This document shows positions 9,986-18,763 of a stretch of DNA of 64,000 bases, piece after piece (the stretch's first letter is position 1; each line of letters starts with the position of its first letter). The DNA is from Pithys albifrons albifrons (Eukaryota > Chordata > Aves > Passeriformes > Thamnophilidae). Both the position numbers and the translations under genes were made by a program. The stretch covers positions 5,655,738 to 5,719,737 of the forward strand of contig NC_092486.1 of the NCBI RefSeq assembly GCF_047495875.1, given 5' to 3'. Below the pieces are notes generated by a model, which was not told where the DNA came from, made no database searches, and saw only the letters and a list, made by a program, of their open reading frames with translations.

Positions 9986-11261
9986 TCCACAGCCCATTCC
10001 ACACCAAGAGGTTTTTCCTCAAGTGACACCAGTTGTAAACCCAACTTTCTTTTGCTCTCAACTCAACAAATGTCAGGGAATAAATAAATACCCAGATATA
10101 AAAAAATAGTGAGCCCTGTCAGAAAGCCCCGAGTTCTCCATCTTAAATCTCTGCCTGTGACAGGCAGTGGATTAAACAGAGAATGAGTTACATCTCCCCA
10201 GAGCACAGAGAGGCGAGGGCCACGTTGCAGGGTGGTGTGACAAAGAGCTGCTGAGAGCTGAGCCCCAAAATAACCCAGGGCTGGGAGCAGTGCAGGGGCC
10301 TGAGCTGAGCAGCCACAGAGGAGCTGCCACAGAAACCAGCCCCAAACTGGGCATCAGAGCTGGAGCTGTGTGGCTTCACTGGCACAAAAGCTGTGACACC
10401 TTACAGAGAAACAAGAGGCAAAGGAGTTCATGCAAAGCACCTTTTTTACTCTGGTGAAACAGTGAAGAAAGAAAATCTTGAAAGGACTCCTTGAGAAGAA
10501 TGGCTTGGACAGGGCCTGCCAGAGGTGTGTGCACCTGGAAAGCTCCACCATCCTCCACGTTCCAGTGGCACATCAGCCCCCTCTGATGCTGATCTGCAAC
10601 ATCAAACCCATCCGTTTGGCTTTGGCCAAGTTTCCCAGGAGTCCTCCTGGGTGCTGAGTGCTGAGAAGGGGCTGGTGGGGAGGGAACAAGGAGCTGCCAC
10701 CACCTCCCCACCAGCTTGTCTTAAAGCATCTTAAATTAGGTGCTAAAAAATAGCAGTTTGCTTTCAAAAGCAATTTGCTTGAAATAGTCTCATTTGCTGT
10801 GCAGAAGGAAATGCCTTCAGTGCCCGACAGCAGAACACAGACCATTTTCCTGGTGGGGTTTAATTTCCTTTACTCATCAGGCAGGTCTGTGAAGCAGAAA
10901 TCTGCCCCCCAGGCTGGAGCACGATGGGCTTCACCCCCAGCTCAGGCCACTCCTGAATTCCATGCCATCTTCCCTCTCCTAATGTGCCCTGACAGGTGCC
11001 AGGGAAATGCAGGGAAAGGCAGTTTGCAGGGTGGGAAAGATCCATCGGCAGCTCCTCAGGCTGCTGTGTGAGCTCTCACCCCCCTGGGAACTGGACTGGG
11101 GCCAGGCTGGCCCAGCACCTGCTCCAGGGCAGGATGAGAGCAGAGACTGAGCTGGGCAGGGGCAGGGGGGTCACTCACACCCTTGTCTGCCTTGGCTGAG
11201 TGTTTCTAACACATCAGACAGCACATTTGTGAGCTCCAACACCTCTGAGAGCAACGTGTTG
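9986..11261. other. Unannotated non-coding stretch
   Basis: No gene or repeat is recognised. AT-rich patches lie at about 10078-10110 (AATAAATAAATACCCAG) and 10725-10800. The last 200 bases (11060-11200) are GC-rich. Confidence 0.45.
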
Positions 11262-12276
11262 TGTGGCCCGGGCTGGAGCTGCTGTTTGGTCCAGGCTGGG
11301 GCTGCTGTTTGTCCCGGGCTGGAGCTGCTGTTTGTCCCGGTCTGGGGCTGCTGTTTGTCCTGGGCTGGGGCTGCTGTTTGGTCCAGACTGGAGCTGCTGT
11401 TTGTCCCGGGCTAGAGCTGCTGTTTGTCCCAGGCTGGGGCTGCTGTTTGGCCTGGGCTGGGATTGCTGTTTGTCCCGGGCTGGGGCTGCTGTTTGGCCCA
11501 GGCTGGAGCTGCTGTTTGGCCCGGGCTGGGGCTGCTGTTTGGCCCAGGCTGGGGCTTCTGTTTGGTCCAGGCTGGGGCTGCTGTTTGGCCCAGGCTGGAG
11601 CTGCTGTTTGGTCCAGGCTGGAGCTGCTGTTTGGCCCGGGCTGGGGCTTCTGTTTGGCCCAGGCTGGAGCTGCTGTTTGTCCCGGGCTGGGGCTGCTGTT
11701 TGTCCCAGGCTGGGGCTGCTGTTTGGTCCAGGCTGGGGCTTCTGTTTGTCCCGGGCTGGAGCTGCTGTTTGTCCTGGGCTGGGGCTGCTGTTTGGTCCAG
11801 GCTGGAGCTGCTGTTTGTCCCGGGCTGGAGCTGCTGTTTGGCCCAGGCTGGAGCTGCTGTTTGGTCCAGGCTGGAGCTGCTGTTTGGCCCGGGCTGGAGC
11901 TGCTGTTTGGTCCAGGCTGGGGCTGCTGTTTGGTCCAGGCTGGGGCTGCTGTTTGGCCCAGGCTGGAGCTGCTGTTTGGTCCAGGCTGGAGCTGCTGTTT
12001 GTCCCGGGCTGGAGCTTCTGTTTGGTCCAGGCTGGGGCTGCTGTTTGTCCCGGGCTGGAGCTTCTGTTTGGTCCAGGCTGGGGTTGCTGTTTGGCCCAGG
12101 CTGGAGCTTCTGTTTGTCCCGGGCTGGAGCTGCTGTTTGGCCCAGGCTGGGGTTGCTGTTTGGTCCAGGCTGGGGTTGCTGTTTGGCCCAGGCTGGAGCT
12201 GCTGTTTGGCCCGGGCTGGAGCTGCTGTTTGGCCCAGGCTGGGGCTGCTGTTTGGTCCAGGCTGGGGTTGCTGTTT
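11262..12276. repeat. 23-bp minisatellite, about 44 copies
   Basis: The unit contains GGCTGGAGCTGCTGTTTG followed by TCCCG, GCCCA or TCCAG-type variants, with GGAGCTG/GGGGCTG/GGGCTTC substitutions. Neither strand of the unit contains a stop codon, and 23 is not a multiple of three. All six frames are therefore almost fully open (for example plus 11261-12286 and 11263-12309, minus 11206-12318 and 11214-12335). One mutated copy with CTAGAG at 11411-11416 closes one frame on each strand. Codon-independent repetition in every frame shows this is DNA-level tandem duplication, not a protein. Confidence 0.97.
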
Positions 12277-12485
12277 CCCAGCATGACTTGCCATTTGCTG
12301 GGCCCATGAAAAGTCCAAATGTTTCCCCGTTCCAAACAGTGGGTAATTTTACCCTTTCCCAGCAGCTGCTCTCAAAGGTGGGCAGGGGGCTGGTTGCATT
12401 GGCAGGTGGAATCCTTCCAGTGGAAAGTGGAATCCTTCCAGTGGCAGGTCTCCCTCTGCCCATGGGAAGGGAGGGCACAGAGGTG
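12277..12485. repeat. Spacer with a short direct duplication
   Basis: Contains a direct duplication GTGGAATCCTTCCAGTG at about 12406-12446, with CTTCCAGTGG ends. Otherwise nothing is recognised between the 23-bp array and the next CR1. Confidence 0.55.
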
Positions 12486-12692
12486 GTGACAGGACAAGGG
12501 GGAATGATTTTAAACCAAAAGAAGGGAGAGTTAGATGAGATATTGGGAAGAAATTGTTCCCTGTGAGGGTGGGCAGGGGCTGGGATGGAATTCCCAGAGC
12601 AGCTGTGGCTGCCCCAGCCCTGGCAGTGCCCAAGGCCAGGCTGGACAGGGCCTGGAGCAGCCTGGGCTGGTGGGAGGTGTCCCTGCCCATGG
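12486..12692 (+). mobile_element. CR1 LINE fragment lacking its 3-prime tail
   Basis: Starts with GACAGGACAAGGGGGAATG, then TTAGATGAGATATTGGGAAG, CCTGTGAGGGTGGGCAGGGG, GATGGAATTCCCAGAGCAGC, CCAAGGCCAGGCTGGACAGG and CCTGGGCTGGTGGGAGGTG, and stops at CCCTGCCCATGG. The last 70 or so bases of the usual end are missing, so this copy has been cut at both ends. Confidence 0.92.
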
Positions 12693-13000
12693 AGCTCCTT
12701 CTCCAGCAGAACAACACGAATCTCCTGCAGCTTCAGTTGCTCTCTTTGCTGTGCTGCCAACTGGGAGCCTCTGCCACAAATAAACCCAGAGCTGTGAAAG
12801 GAAATGAACCTTGGAAGGGAGAATGTGCTGCCTCAACCCTTTCAGTTCTTCTCCTGGTCTCATTTTCCTTCCTGGCAAACTTGCTGCTCCAGTAGACTTT
12901 CCATTCTTCTTCATCATAAAGAAGTGATGCTACAAAAATACCAATTCCACTAAAATGACTGCAATAAAACCCCCACTGTAACTCTGACTAACTCTCTTTA
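12693..13000. other. Unannotated non-coding stretch
   Basis: No gene or repeat is recognised. The sequence turns AT-rich from about 12900 onward. Confidence 0.45.
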
Positions 13001-13370
13001 TTAATTTATTATTAATTTAACTGATTTTATTCCAGTACAGGTTGGTAAGTGAAGTTTTTAAGAGTCAGATCAGCAAAATTATGCAAAATTTCCCCAACAG
13101 CTCCAAGTTTTTTAATCCCAGACCTAAATCCATCCCCATCCAGGCCAACAATTAAGCCTGGCAGGACTAGAATTAAATGTGGGCTTCGACACAATTTGTT
13201 ACAAGGATATTTTCCAGGATTGGGGCCAAATGAGCCCAAATTCATCAGTGCCCAGAGGGAACTGCAGTGCTGCGAAAGGGAAAGGGGAATCATTAAGTGT
13301 CCTATTTGGACTAAACCCCAAGCTTTAATTAGGACATTAATTTAATTTCCCTTCCTATGTCAGCTTTTAA
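13001..13370. promoter_or_regulatory. AT-rich candidate conserved non-coding element
   Basis: Dense TTAATT motifs (TTATTAATTTATTATTAATT, AGCTTTAATTAGGACATTAA, TTTAATTAAGCATC) flank a more mixed core at 13080-13290 free of repeats. The composition is like vertebrate developmental enhancers, but conservation is not shown by one sequence. An acceptor-like TTTTATTCCAG (ends about 13035) and a donor-like GTAAGT (about 13045) sit only 9 bases apart, probably by chance. Confidence 0.3.
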
Positions 13371-14141
13371 TTAAGCATCTCTTTGCCCTCCCTGCTGGCT
13401 TTGGGTTTGCCATGGGCTCTGTGGGTGGTGCCAGCACCGAGCCTGGGTGGGACTGGGCACAAAGGGGCATCCCCTGGGCTGGGGCCTGGGCAGAGGGAGG
13501 GCAGAACTCCTGAGGCTGCTCAGCTGCCTCCCAATCCCACTGCAAATGCTCAGCCCCTCCACTGACCTGAATCTCTGCAGAGGCACAAATTTGCCCCCAT
13601 TTCAGCTCTGGCTCTAAAGTTAATGCAGGAAAATTGTTAATGGTGTCTCAGTTAAATCCTCTCACTAAACTCAGCTCTTTCAATGGAATATTAACAATGC
13701 CTGGTGGCTCTTCATTCATTACTCCTCTATTTCAACTTTTTGAGACCTTCTTTTCATGTCAGGATGTCGGATTTGATAAGACAACATTGACCTTATAGAG
13801 GAAAAAGCTTTTTCTGAAATAAACCTGTCCTGCTTTAGGATGGGAATCCTTCCCCTTCACCTCCCCTGTGTGCCTGTGGCACTCCCTGTGCAGGGTCAGC
13901 AGAGAGCAGAGAACACCCCCAGCCCCTCAGGAGCTCAGCAGGACCTCAGCTGGCCCTTTCCTGGGAAGGTTTAGGGAACTACCACCTTGATAAGGCACAA
14001 AAATTGGGATTGGAATTGGGTTCCTACCCAGTGTCCCCAGATGGAGCTTATCCAAGGGTTTCTTGGGAGAGTGGGGTAGGTGTCCTTAGAGGATCCTTCC
14101 TGTGGAAGGCTGGAAATTCTTCTACATCCTAGAAAAGTTTT
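13371..14141. other. Non-coding stretch, partly AT-rich
   Basis: A GC-rich part (13385-13600) is followed by an AT-rich part at about 13610-13830 (GTTAATGCAGGAAAATTG, TTAATGGTGTCTCAGTTAAA, GGAATATTAACAATGCC) that resembles conserved non-coding DNA. No gene is recognised. Confidence 0.4.
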
Positions 14142-14249
14142 CATGGGGCTTTGGGCCCCCTGGGCTGGTGGGAGGTGGCCCTGCCCATGGCAGGGGTGGC
14201 ACTGGATGGGCTTTAAGGTCCTTCCAACCTAAACCAGTTCATGAGTTCT
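14142..14249 (+). mobile_element. CR1 LINE 3-prime end
   Basis: CCCTGGGCTGGTGGGAGGTG, CCCTGCCCATGGCAGGGG, GGCACTGGATGGGCTTTAAG, GTCCTTCCAACCTAAACC and AGTTCATGAG. Only the last 110 bases of the element, in sense orientation. A second CR1 end follows directly in the same orientation. Confidence 0.92.
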
Positions 14250-14258
14250 CTTGCTGGT

Positions 14259-14457
14259 TTGGATTGGATATCAGGCAGAAATTCCTCCCTGTGGGGTGGT
14301 GATGCCCTGGCACAGAGAAGCTGTGGCTGCCTCATCCCTGGGGGTGTCCCAAGACCAGGTTGGAGCAACCTGGGACAGTTGGAGGTGTCCCTGCCCATGG
14401 CAGGGGGTGGCACTGGGGGATTTTAAGGTCCTTCCAACCCCAATCCCTCCATGGTCC
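14259..14457 (+). mobile_element. CR1 LINE 3-prime end, tandem with the previous one
   Basis: GATATCAGGCAGAAATTCCT, CCCTGTGGGGTGG, AGAGAAGCTGTGGCTGCC, CAGGTTGGAGCAACCTGGGA, CAGTTGGAGGTGTCCCTGCC, CATGGCAGGGGGTGGCACTG and TTTAAGGTCCTTCCAACCCC. It follows another CR1 tail by about 10 bases. This is either nested or sequential insertion into the tail of an older copy, or a duplication with divergence. Confidence 0.92.
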
Positions 14458-15064
14458 CCTGTTAGCACAGAAATCACCAGCTCAGCCCTTCCAGAACCAT
14501 CTCATGGGAATAAATCATTGCTAACAGACCAGCTCTTTCCACCTCAGGAGGACTCATTGAGCCCCACTGGGGCCCTTTGCCAGCCCATTTGGAGCAGGAG
14601 GAATCCACTGGTGAGTTTAATGGAGCAGGAATTTCCCTCATCACATCTCTGCAGTCACAGCAAAGAGATCATTGCACTGCACCAACAGGACCCAGCAAAG
14701 CCCCTCCCTCCTCCCAGGACATTTGGCCAAGCAGGAACCTTGGCAGGGGCTCGGGGAGGGTGTTCAAGTGAATTATCTTTTGACATATTAAATTAAGAGA
14801 GGAATCAGTTAAAATCATTTTAATCAAGGAAACAAATGGAAAAAGGAATGGAATGGTCCCTTGTAGGCTGCTTTTGACATTTGTGGATTTGTTTTGTATT
14901 CCCTCTCACTCAATAAGCCCAAGGATGACTGAGTTCATTTCACAGGAGATGGATTGGATTTGCTTCCCTCAGCTCTGCCATGTCCATCGAGTTCCAGCAG
15001 AAAAAAATCCCTGTGCTTTAAAAGCTCATGATTTCTGCTTTATTAGAGTCCAACTGCACAGCTG
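14458..15064. other. Unannotated non-coding stretch
   Basis: No gene or repeat is recognised. AT-rich sequence at 14770-14840 (TTGACATATTAAATTAAG, TTAAAATCATTTTAATC) includes an AAAATCATTTT-type imperfect inverted repeat. Confidence 0.45.
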
Positions 15065-15605
15065 GGCAGGGGAGGGCAGGGGCACAGGCAGGGCACAGGC
15101 AGGGCACAGGCAGGGCACAGACAGGGGCACAGGCAGGGCACAGACAGGGCACAGGCAGGGCACAGACAGGGGAGGGCAGGGCACAGACAGGACACAGGCA
15201 GGGCACAGACAGGGGAGGGCAGGGGAGGGCAGGGCACAGGCAGGGCACAGACAGGCCACAGACAGGGCACAGGCAGGGCACAGACAGGGCACAGACAGGG
15301 CACAGACAGGACACAGGCAGGGACCAGGCAGGGCACAGGCAGGGGCACAGGCCACAGACAGGGCACAGACAGGGCACGGGCAGGGCACAGACAGGGCACA
15401 GGCAGGGGCACAGGCAGGGCACAGGCAGGGCACAGGTAGGGCACAGGCGGGGCACAGGCCACAGACAGGGGCACAGGCAGGGCACAGGCAGGGCACAGGC
15501 AGGGGCACAGGCCACAGACAGGGCACAGGCAGGGCACAGACAGGGCACAGGCAGGGCACAGACAGGGCACAGGCAGGGACCAGGCAGGGACCAGGCAGGG
15601 ACCAG
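15065..15605. repeat. 11-bp minisatellite, about 49 copies, almost free of T
   Basis: Unit GGGCACAGGCA alternating with GGGCACAGACA, plus 10- and 12-base variants such as GGGGAGGGCA and GGGGCACAGGCA, and GGGACCAGGCA near the end. On the plus strand I find a single T (about 15437, in GGTAGGG) across about 540 bases. Stops are absent from the unit on both strands, so two plus and three minus frames stay open for 170-330 codons. These are not genes. A CR1 begins 40 bases downstream. Confidence 0.97.
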
Positions 15606-15644
15606 CCAATCCCCTGCATTGCTGGGTGGTGTTCAGCAGGAATT

Positions 15645-15869
15645 GGTGGGATCTTGGGAAGGAATTCCCCCCTGGGAATGCAGGGAGGGGCTGGGATGGA
15701 ATTCCCAGAGCAGCTGTGGCTGCCCCTGGATCCCTGGAAGTGCCCAAGGCCAGGCTGGATGGGGCTTGGAGCAGCCTGGGCTGGTGGGAGGTGCCCCTGC
15801 CCATGGCAGGGGGTGGCACCGGATGGGCTTTAGTCCCTTCCCACCCAAACCATTCTGGGATTCTGTGAG
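15645..15869 (+). mobile_element. CR1 LINE 3-prime end
   Basis: GGTGGGATCTTGGGAAGGAA, GGAGGGGCTGGGATGGAATT, CCCAGAGCAGCTGTGGCTGC, GATCCCTGGAAGTGCCCAAG, TTGGAGCAGCCTGGGCTGGT and CCCAAACCATTCTGGGATTC with a short TGTGAG tail. Sense orientation, well preserved. Confidence 0.95.
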
Positions 15870-16398
15870 TGCAGAATCAAAGATTCCATGAAATACTGAA
15901 TGATACTGAATATACTGAGTGGGTATTTAATGATTCTGTGGTTGTTAAAGATTTAGCAGATCCCGTGCCAAGAAACTACTTTGGGAGATTGTTTTTCTGT
16001 CCCCCCATCCAGACCATTCGAGGCGGCACAGACACTGCTGGCACTGAAGGATGGCACGGCCACACCTCCCTCAGCTGAGACCCTGCAGAGCCAGAGGGTT
16101 TGGCTGCAGCTCCTTCAGCCCCAACACGTGGAGGTGGGACAGGCCCTGGGAAACGTCCAGTGACTGTGGGAGGGAATGAGCAGCAGTTCTTTGGCTGCTC
16201 CTCTCTGCCCCTTCCACCCCAGATTCCAGCCCTCCTGTCCCCAGTGCCACTGTCAGCCTGGGGGGTGCAGCCTCTCCCTTCCCTCCCTCCTCTCCTGGAT
16301 ATTAATTCATAGAATCACAGGAATAAAAGACATTTTCAGAGGAATTCTACAGCCATTGCTCTGAGATGGGCAGAAAGCTGAAGGTCTTTGGGTAGTGC
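15870..16398. other. Non-coding stretch with a CR1-like tail remnant
   Basis: No gene is recognised. At about 16307-16330 the motif ATTCATAGAATCACAGG looks like the inverted ATTCTATG tail of a CR1 whose body is missing or interrupted. The next CR1 body starts about 70 bases later. Confidence 0.45.
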
Positions 16399-16522
16399 AA
16401 AATCATCAAAGCATTTAGGCTGGAAAAGCTCTTGGAGGTCCCTGAGCTCAATGCCAAGCCCAACACGAACCCATGTCCCCAAGTGCCACATCCAGATGTT
16501 TTTCAAACACTTCCAAGGGATT
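16399..16522 (-). mobile_element. CR1 LINE fragment, second subfamily
   Basis: AAAATCATCAAAGCATTTAG, GCTGGAAAAGCTCTTGGAGG, then CATGTCCCCAAGTGCCACAT, CCAGATGTTTTTCAAACACT and TCCAAGGGATTC. This matches the CR1 type with AGTGCCACATC and a run of three-prime GTTGGAAAAG. Minus orientation. Confidence 0.85.
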
Positions 16523-17870
16523 CAAACCAGGCTGAAGATCTTACACACCTTTGTGAAGGGAGGTGCAAGAGCAGCAGTGGAACACACACAGGGATTAGTT
16601 TAAATGTCACTGTCTGGAGCTGGAGGGCACCTGTGGAACATTGAACACAAAGGCTCCTCCTCTGCACGTTTTAAGGTAACTCCTGTCAGAACTCCCCTCC
16701 TCCCCTGCCCTGTGCCACCAAGGAGAGCCCAGGCAAGGCCAGGTCCAGCCTGTTTGTCAGAGGGTACAACCAACACCCTGATGCTCCTGGGCTGCTCAGA
16801 CTCACCAACTGCTCCTCCAAGCCACAAATCACAGTAATGATTCTGCTGAAATGGTAAGAGAGGAGCTCAAAATGCTGCTGGACTCAATGAGCCATTAAAT
16901 AGTTGACAATATTCTTTATGGGAACCTGGAAGAGCTAATTAGCCCCCAAACACAAATGGTGAGCATGAAGAATGACCCCCATAGATTCCAATCAGGGGAT
17001 CTGCAGCAGCAGAACTCGCCATTTATGGACAGCAGCTCCCACCAGACTGGCCCCAAAACCTGGGGGTTTGTTCCCAAAGTGCCACTGTCTTTCCATGAAA
17101 CCTTCACTTTTTGCTCTCTCAGTTTCCCTGTTGGTGACACTTTTCTCTTGTCTCAACAGGTACCAAAGGGTCTGTCTGTTCCTTCCTCTTCATCACCATG
17201 AGAACTTCCTGTGCTTGTTCCTACTCCTTCACCTCTTCTTCCTCACACCTCCTGGACTAAGAGCTCCAGCTGCTCCATTTCCCCCCCTGTCCCATCCTCT
17301 CCATTCTGGCATTTCCAGGCTGGGGTTTTTCTCTTCAAACCACTCAGGTCCTGCTTTTTGATGGGCACAACGTTACCCCTCAAGTTTTGTGCTGATGGGA
17401 TGTGACATTCAGAAGTTCTTGTGTTATCCCAAAACAAACACAGAACCTCCTTTGTGTTGAGTGCAGGAAATTCCTCCCTCAATGAATATTTGCACATCCT
17501 TGGATGAGAGATATCAGTGGCACAAAGTGTTCTATTATTCCAAGCCCACTGAGGGCTGTGCCAGGCACACACAGCCCCTGGCATGGCTTGGTTGTGCCTT
17601 GGCTCCCACCAAGCTTTAGGAAACACCAATTTCTTGCTCAACACACAAATCTGGCAGAGTTTGAAGGGGTTTGGATGATACAAAGCTCAGAAAGAAGGAA
17701 AGACCCACCCACATCACCATTAATTTGTCATGGCTTGACACCACACACTGAGGTGTCAGAATTGTCCCTTTGAGATCCCCACCATGAAGATAAACCCAGC
17801 CTAAGTATTTCCTGGCTCAGGATCAGGGGGCTCCTCCCTCCTTAGGAAACTGTCTGAATCCTTTTGACCT
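16523..17870. other. Non-coding stretch, partly AT-rich
   Basis: No gene is recognised. The AT-rich part at about 16840-16960 includes the palindrome annotated at 16934-16943. The stretch 17085-17300 is pyrimidine-rich (TTCCTTCCTCTTC, TCCTTCACCTCTTCTTCC). Confidence 0.45.
16934..16943. promoter_or_regulatory. Palindromic homeodomain-type site
   Basis: GCTAATTAGC is a perfect 10-base palindrome containing the TAATTA core bound by many homeodomain dimers. It lies in AT-rich sequence with few repeats. Binding is an inference. Confidence 0.3.
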
Positions 17871-17877
17871 CAAACAT

Positions 17878-17975
17878 CCTTTCCCATCCACCCATCCTTT
17901 CCCATCCACCCATCCTTTCCAATCTAACCATCCTCTTCAACCCAACCCCCCTTCCCAACCCAACCCCCCTCTCTG
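17878..17975. repeat. Degenerate CCATCCTTTCC repeat
   Basis: Roughly 18-base units: CATCCTTTCCCATCCACC twice, then diverging versions (CATCCTTTCCAATCTAACC, CATCCTCTTCAACCCAACC, CCCCTTCCCAACCCAACC). A decayed small minisatellite. Confidence 0.75.
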
Positions 17976-18581
17976 ACCAGCCCCAACAAGCAGCAGGACA
18001 GTGGCTCTGACCCTGCAAACACTCCCAAAGTGTTGGAGCTGCCCCTTTGCAGCTTCTGCCCAGACTGTCCCCTCCAGCTGCCCCCTTTGAGCAGTTTTGA
18101 TGGTGGGCACTGAAAGCCCTGCCTTGGTTGCCTGTAAACCCACCTTCTGTTTACCTGCAGCAGCTCCAGGACCTGTCAGGCCCCTTCTGTCTGTCAGAAC
18201 ACAACCAGACCTGCAGAAGGGAATATTTGAGGACTCCCAAACGGTTCCTTCCCCTTTTGCCACCGCAGTGTCTGTGGAGAGCCACGAGCCAGGATGGGCT
18301 TGTACAAATTCCTGTGCTCCAGTGAACAGCCCCAGGCAACCTCTGCCCTCCAGGACCTCGGGGGTCCCCTGGAGCATCTGCTCCTCCTGGCAAATTAAAG
18401 ATGGGAAGCCAGGAAGGACCTGAAGCTTCTCCCTGTGCATTCAGTGGCCTGAGGCCAGTCATGCAAAATGCACCACCAGCCACTGAAGGTTTGAGGTGCT
18501 ACACCAAAAAAAGGGCAAGAAAGCAGCTAAAGCAAATAATAATTGAAGAAAACAGGACTGAGGACCAACCCTCATTTTACA
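17976..18581. other. Unannotated non-coding stretch
   Basis: No gene or repeat is recognised. Confidence 0.45.
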
Positions 18582-18712
18582 GAGTAGAATCCCAGAATGG
18601 TTTGTGTTGGAAGGGACTTTAAAGCCCAGCCAGTGCCACCCCTGCCCTGGGCAGGGACCCCTCCCACCAGCCCAGGCTGCTCCAAGCCCCGTCCAACTGG
18701 CCTGGGACTTTT
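18582..18712 (-). mobile_element. CR1 LINE 3-prime fragment
   Basis: AGTAGAATCCCAGAATGGTT, TGTGTTGGAAGGGACTTTAA, CACCCCTGCCCTGGGCAGGG, CCTCCCACCAGCCCAGGCTG and CTCCAAGCCCCGTCCAACTG. Minus orientation; joined at its 5-prime side to CR1 sequence of the opposite orientation. Confidence 0.93.
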
Positions 18713-18763
18713 CCAGATGGGGGATCTTGGAGGTCCTTTCCAGCCTTACTGATTCATTCCTGT
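18713..18763 (+). mobile_element. Short CR1 3-prime end in opposite orientation
   Basis: GGATCTTGGAGGTCCTTTCC, AGCCTTACTGATTCATTCC is the sense-strand end of the second CR1 subfamily. It abuts the minus-strand CR1 just upstream, so the two form a head-to-head composite. Confidence 0.75.

Noticed and set aside
11206..12760. Six long frames, including a 449-codon minus frame
   Set aside because: Products of the stop-free 23-bp array; equal openness in all frames shows absence of coding constraint.
13020..13050. Nine-base micro-exon between TTTTATTCCAG and GTAAGT
   Set aside because: Both motifs are common by chance in AT-rich DNA and there is no reading frame or neighbouring exon to support it.
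14853..15891. Long Gly/Gln/His/Arg-rich plus frames and Cys/Pro-rich minus frames
   Set aside because: The 11-bp GCA-only array has no stops on either strand; the Cys-rich minus product is not a keratin or metallothionein-type gene.
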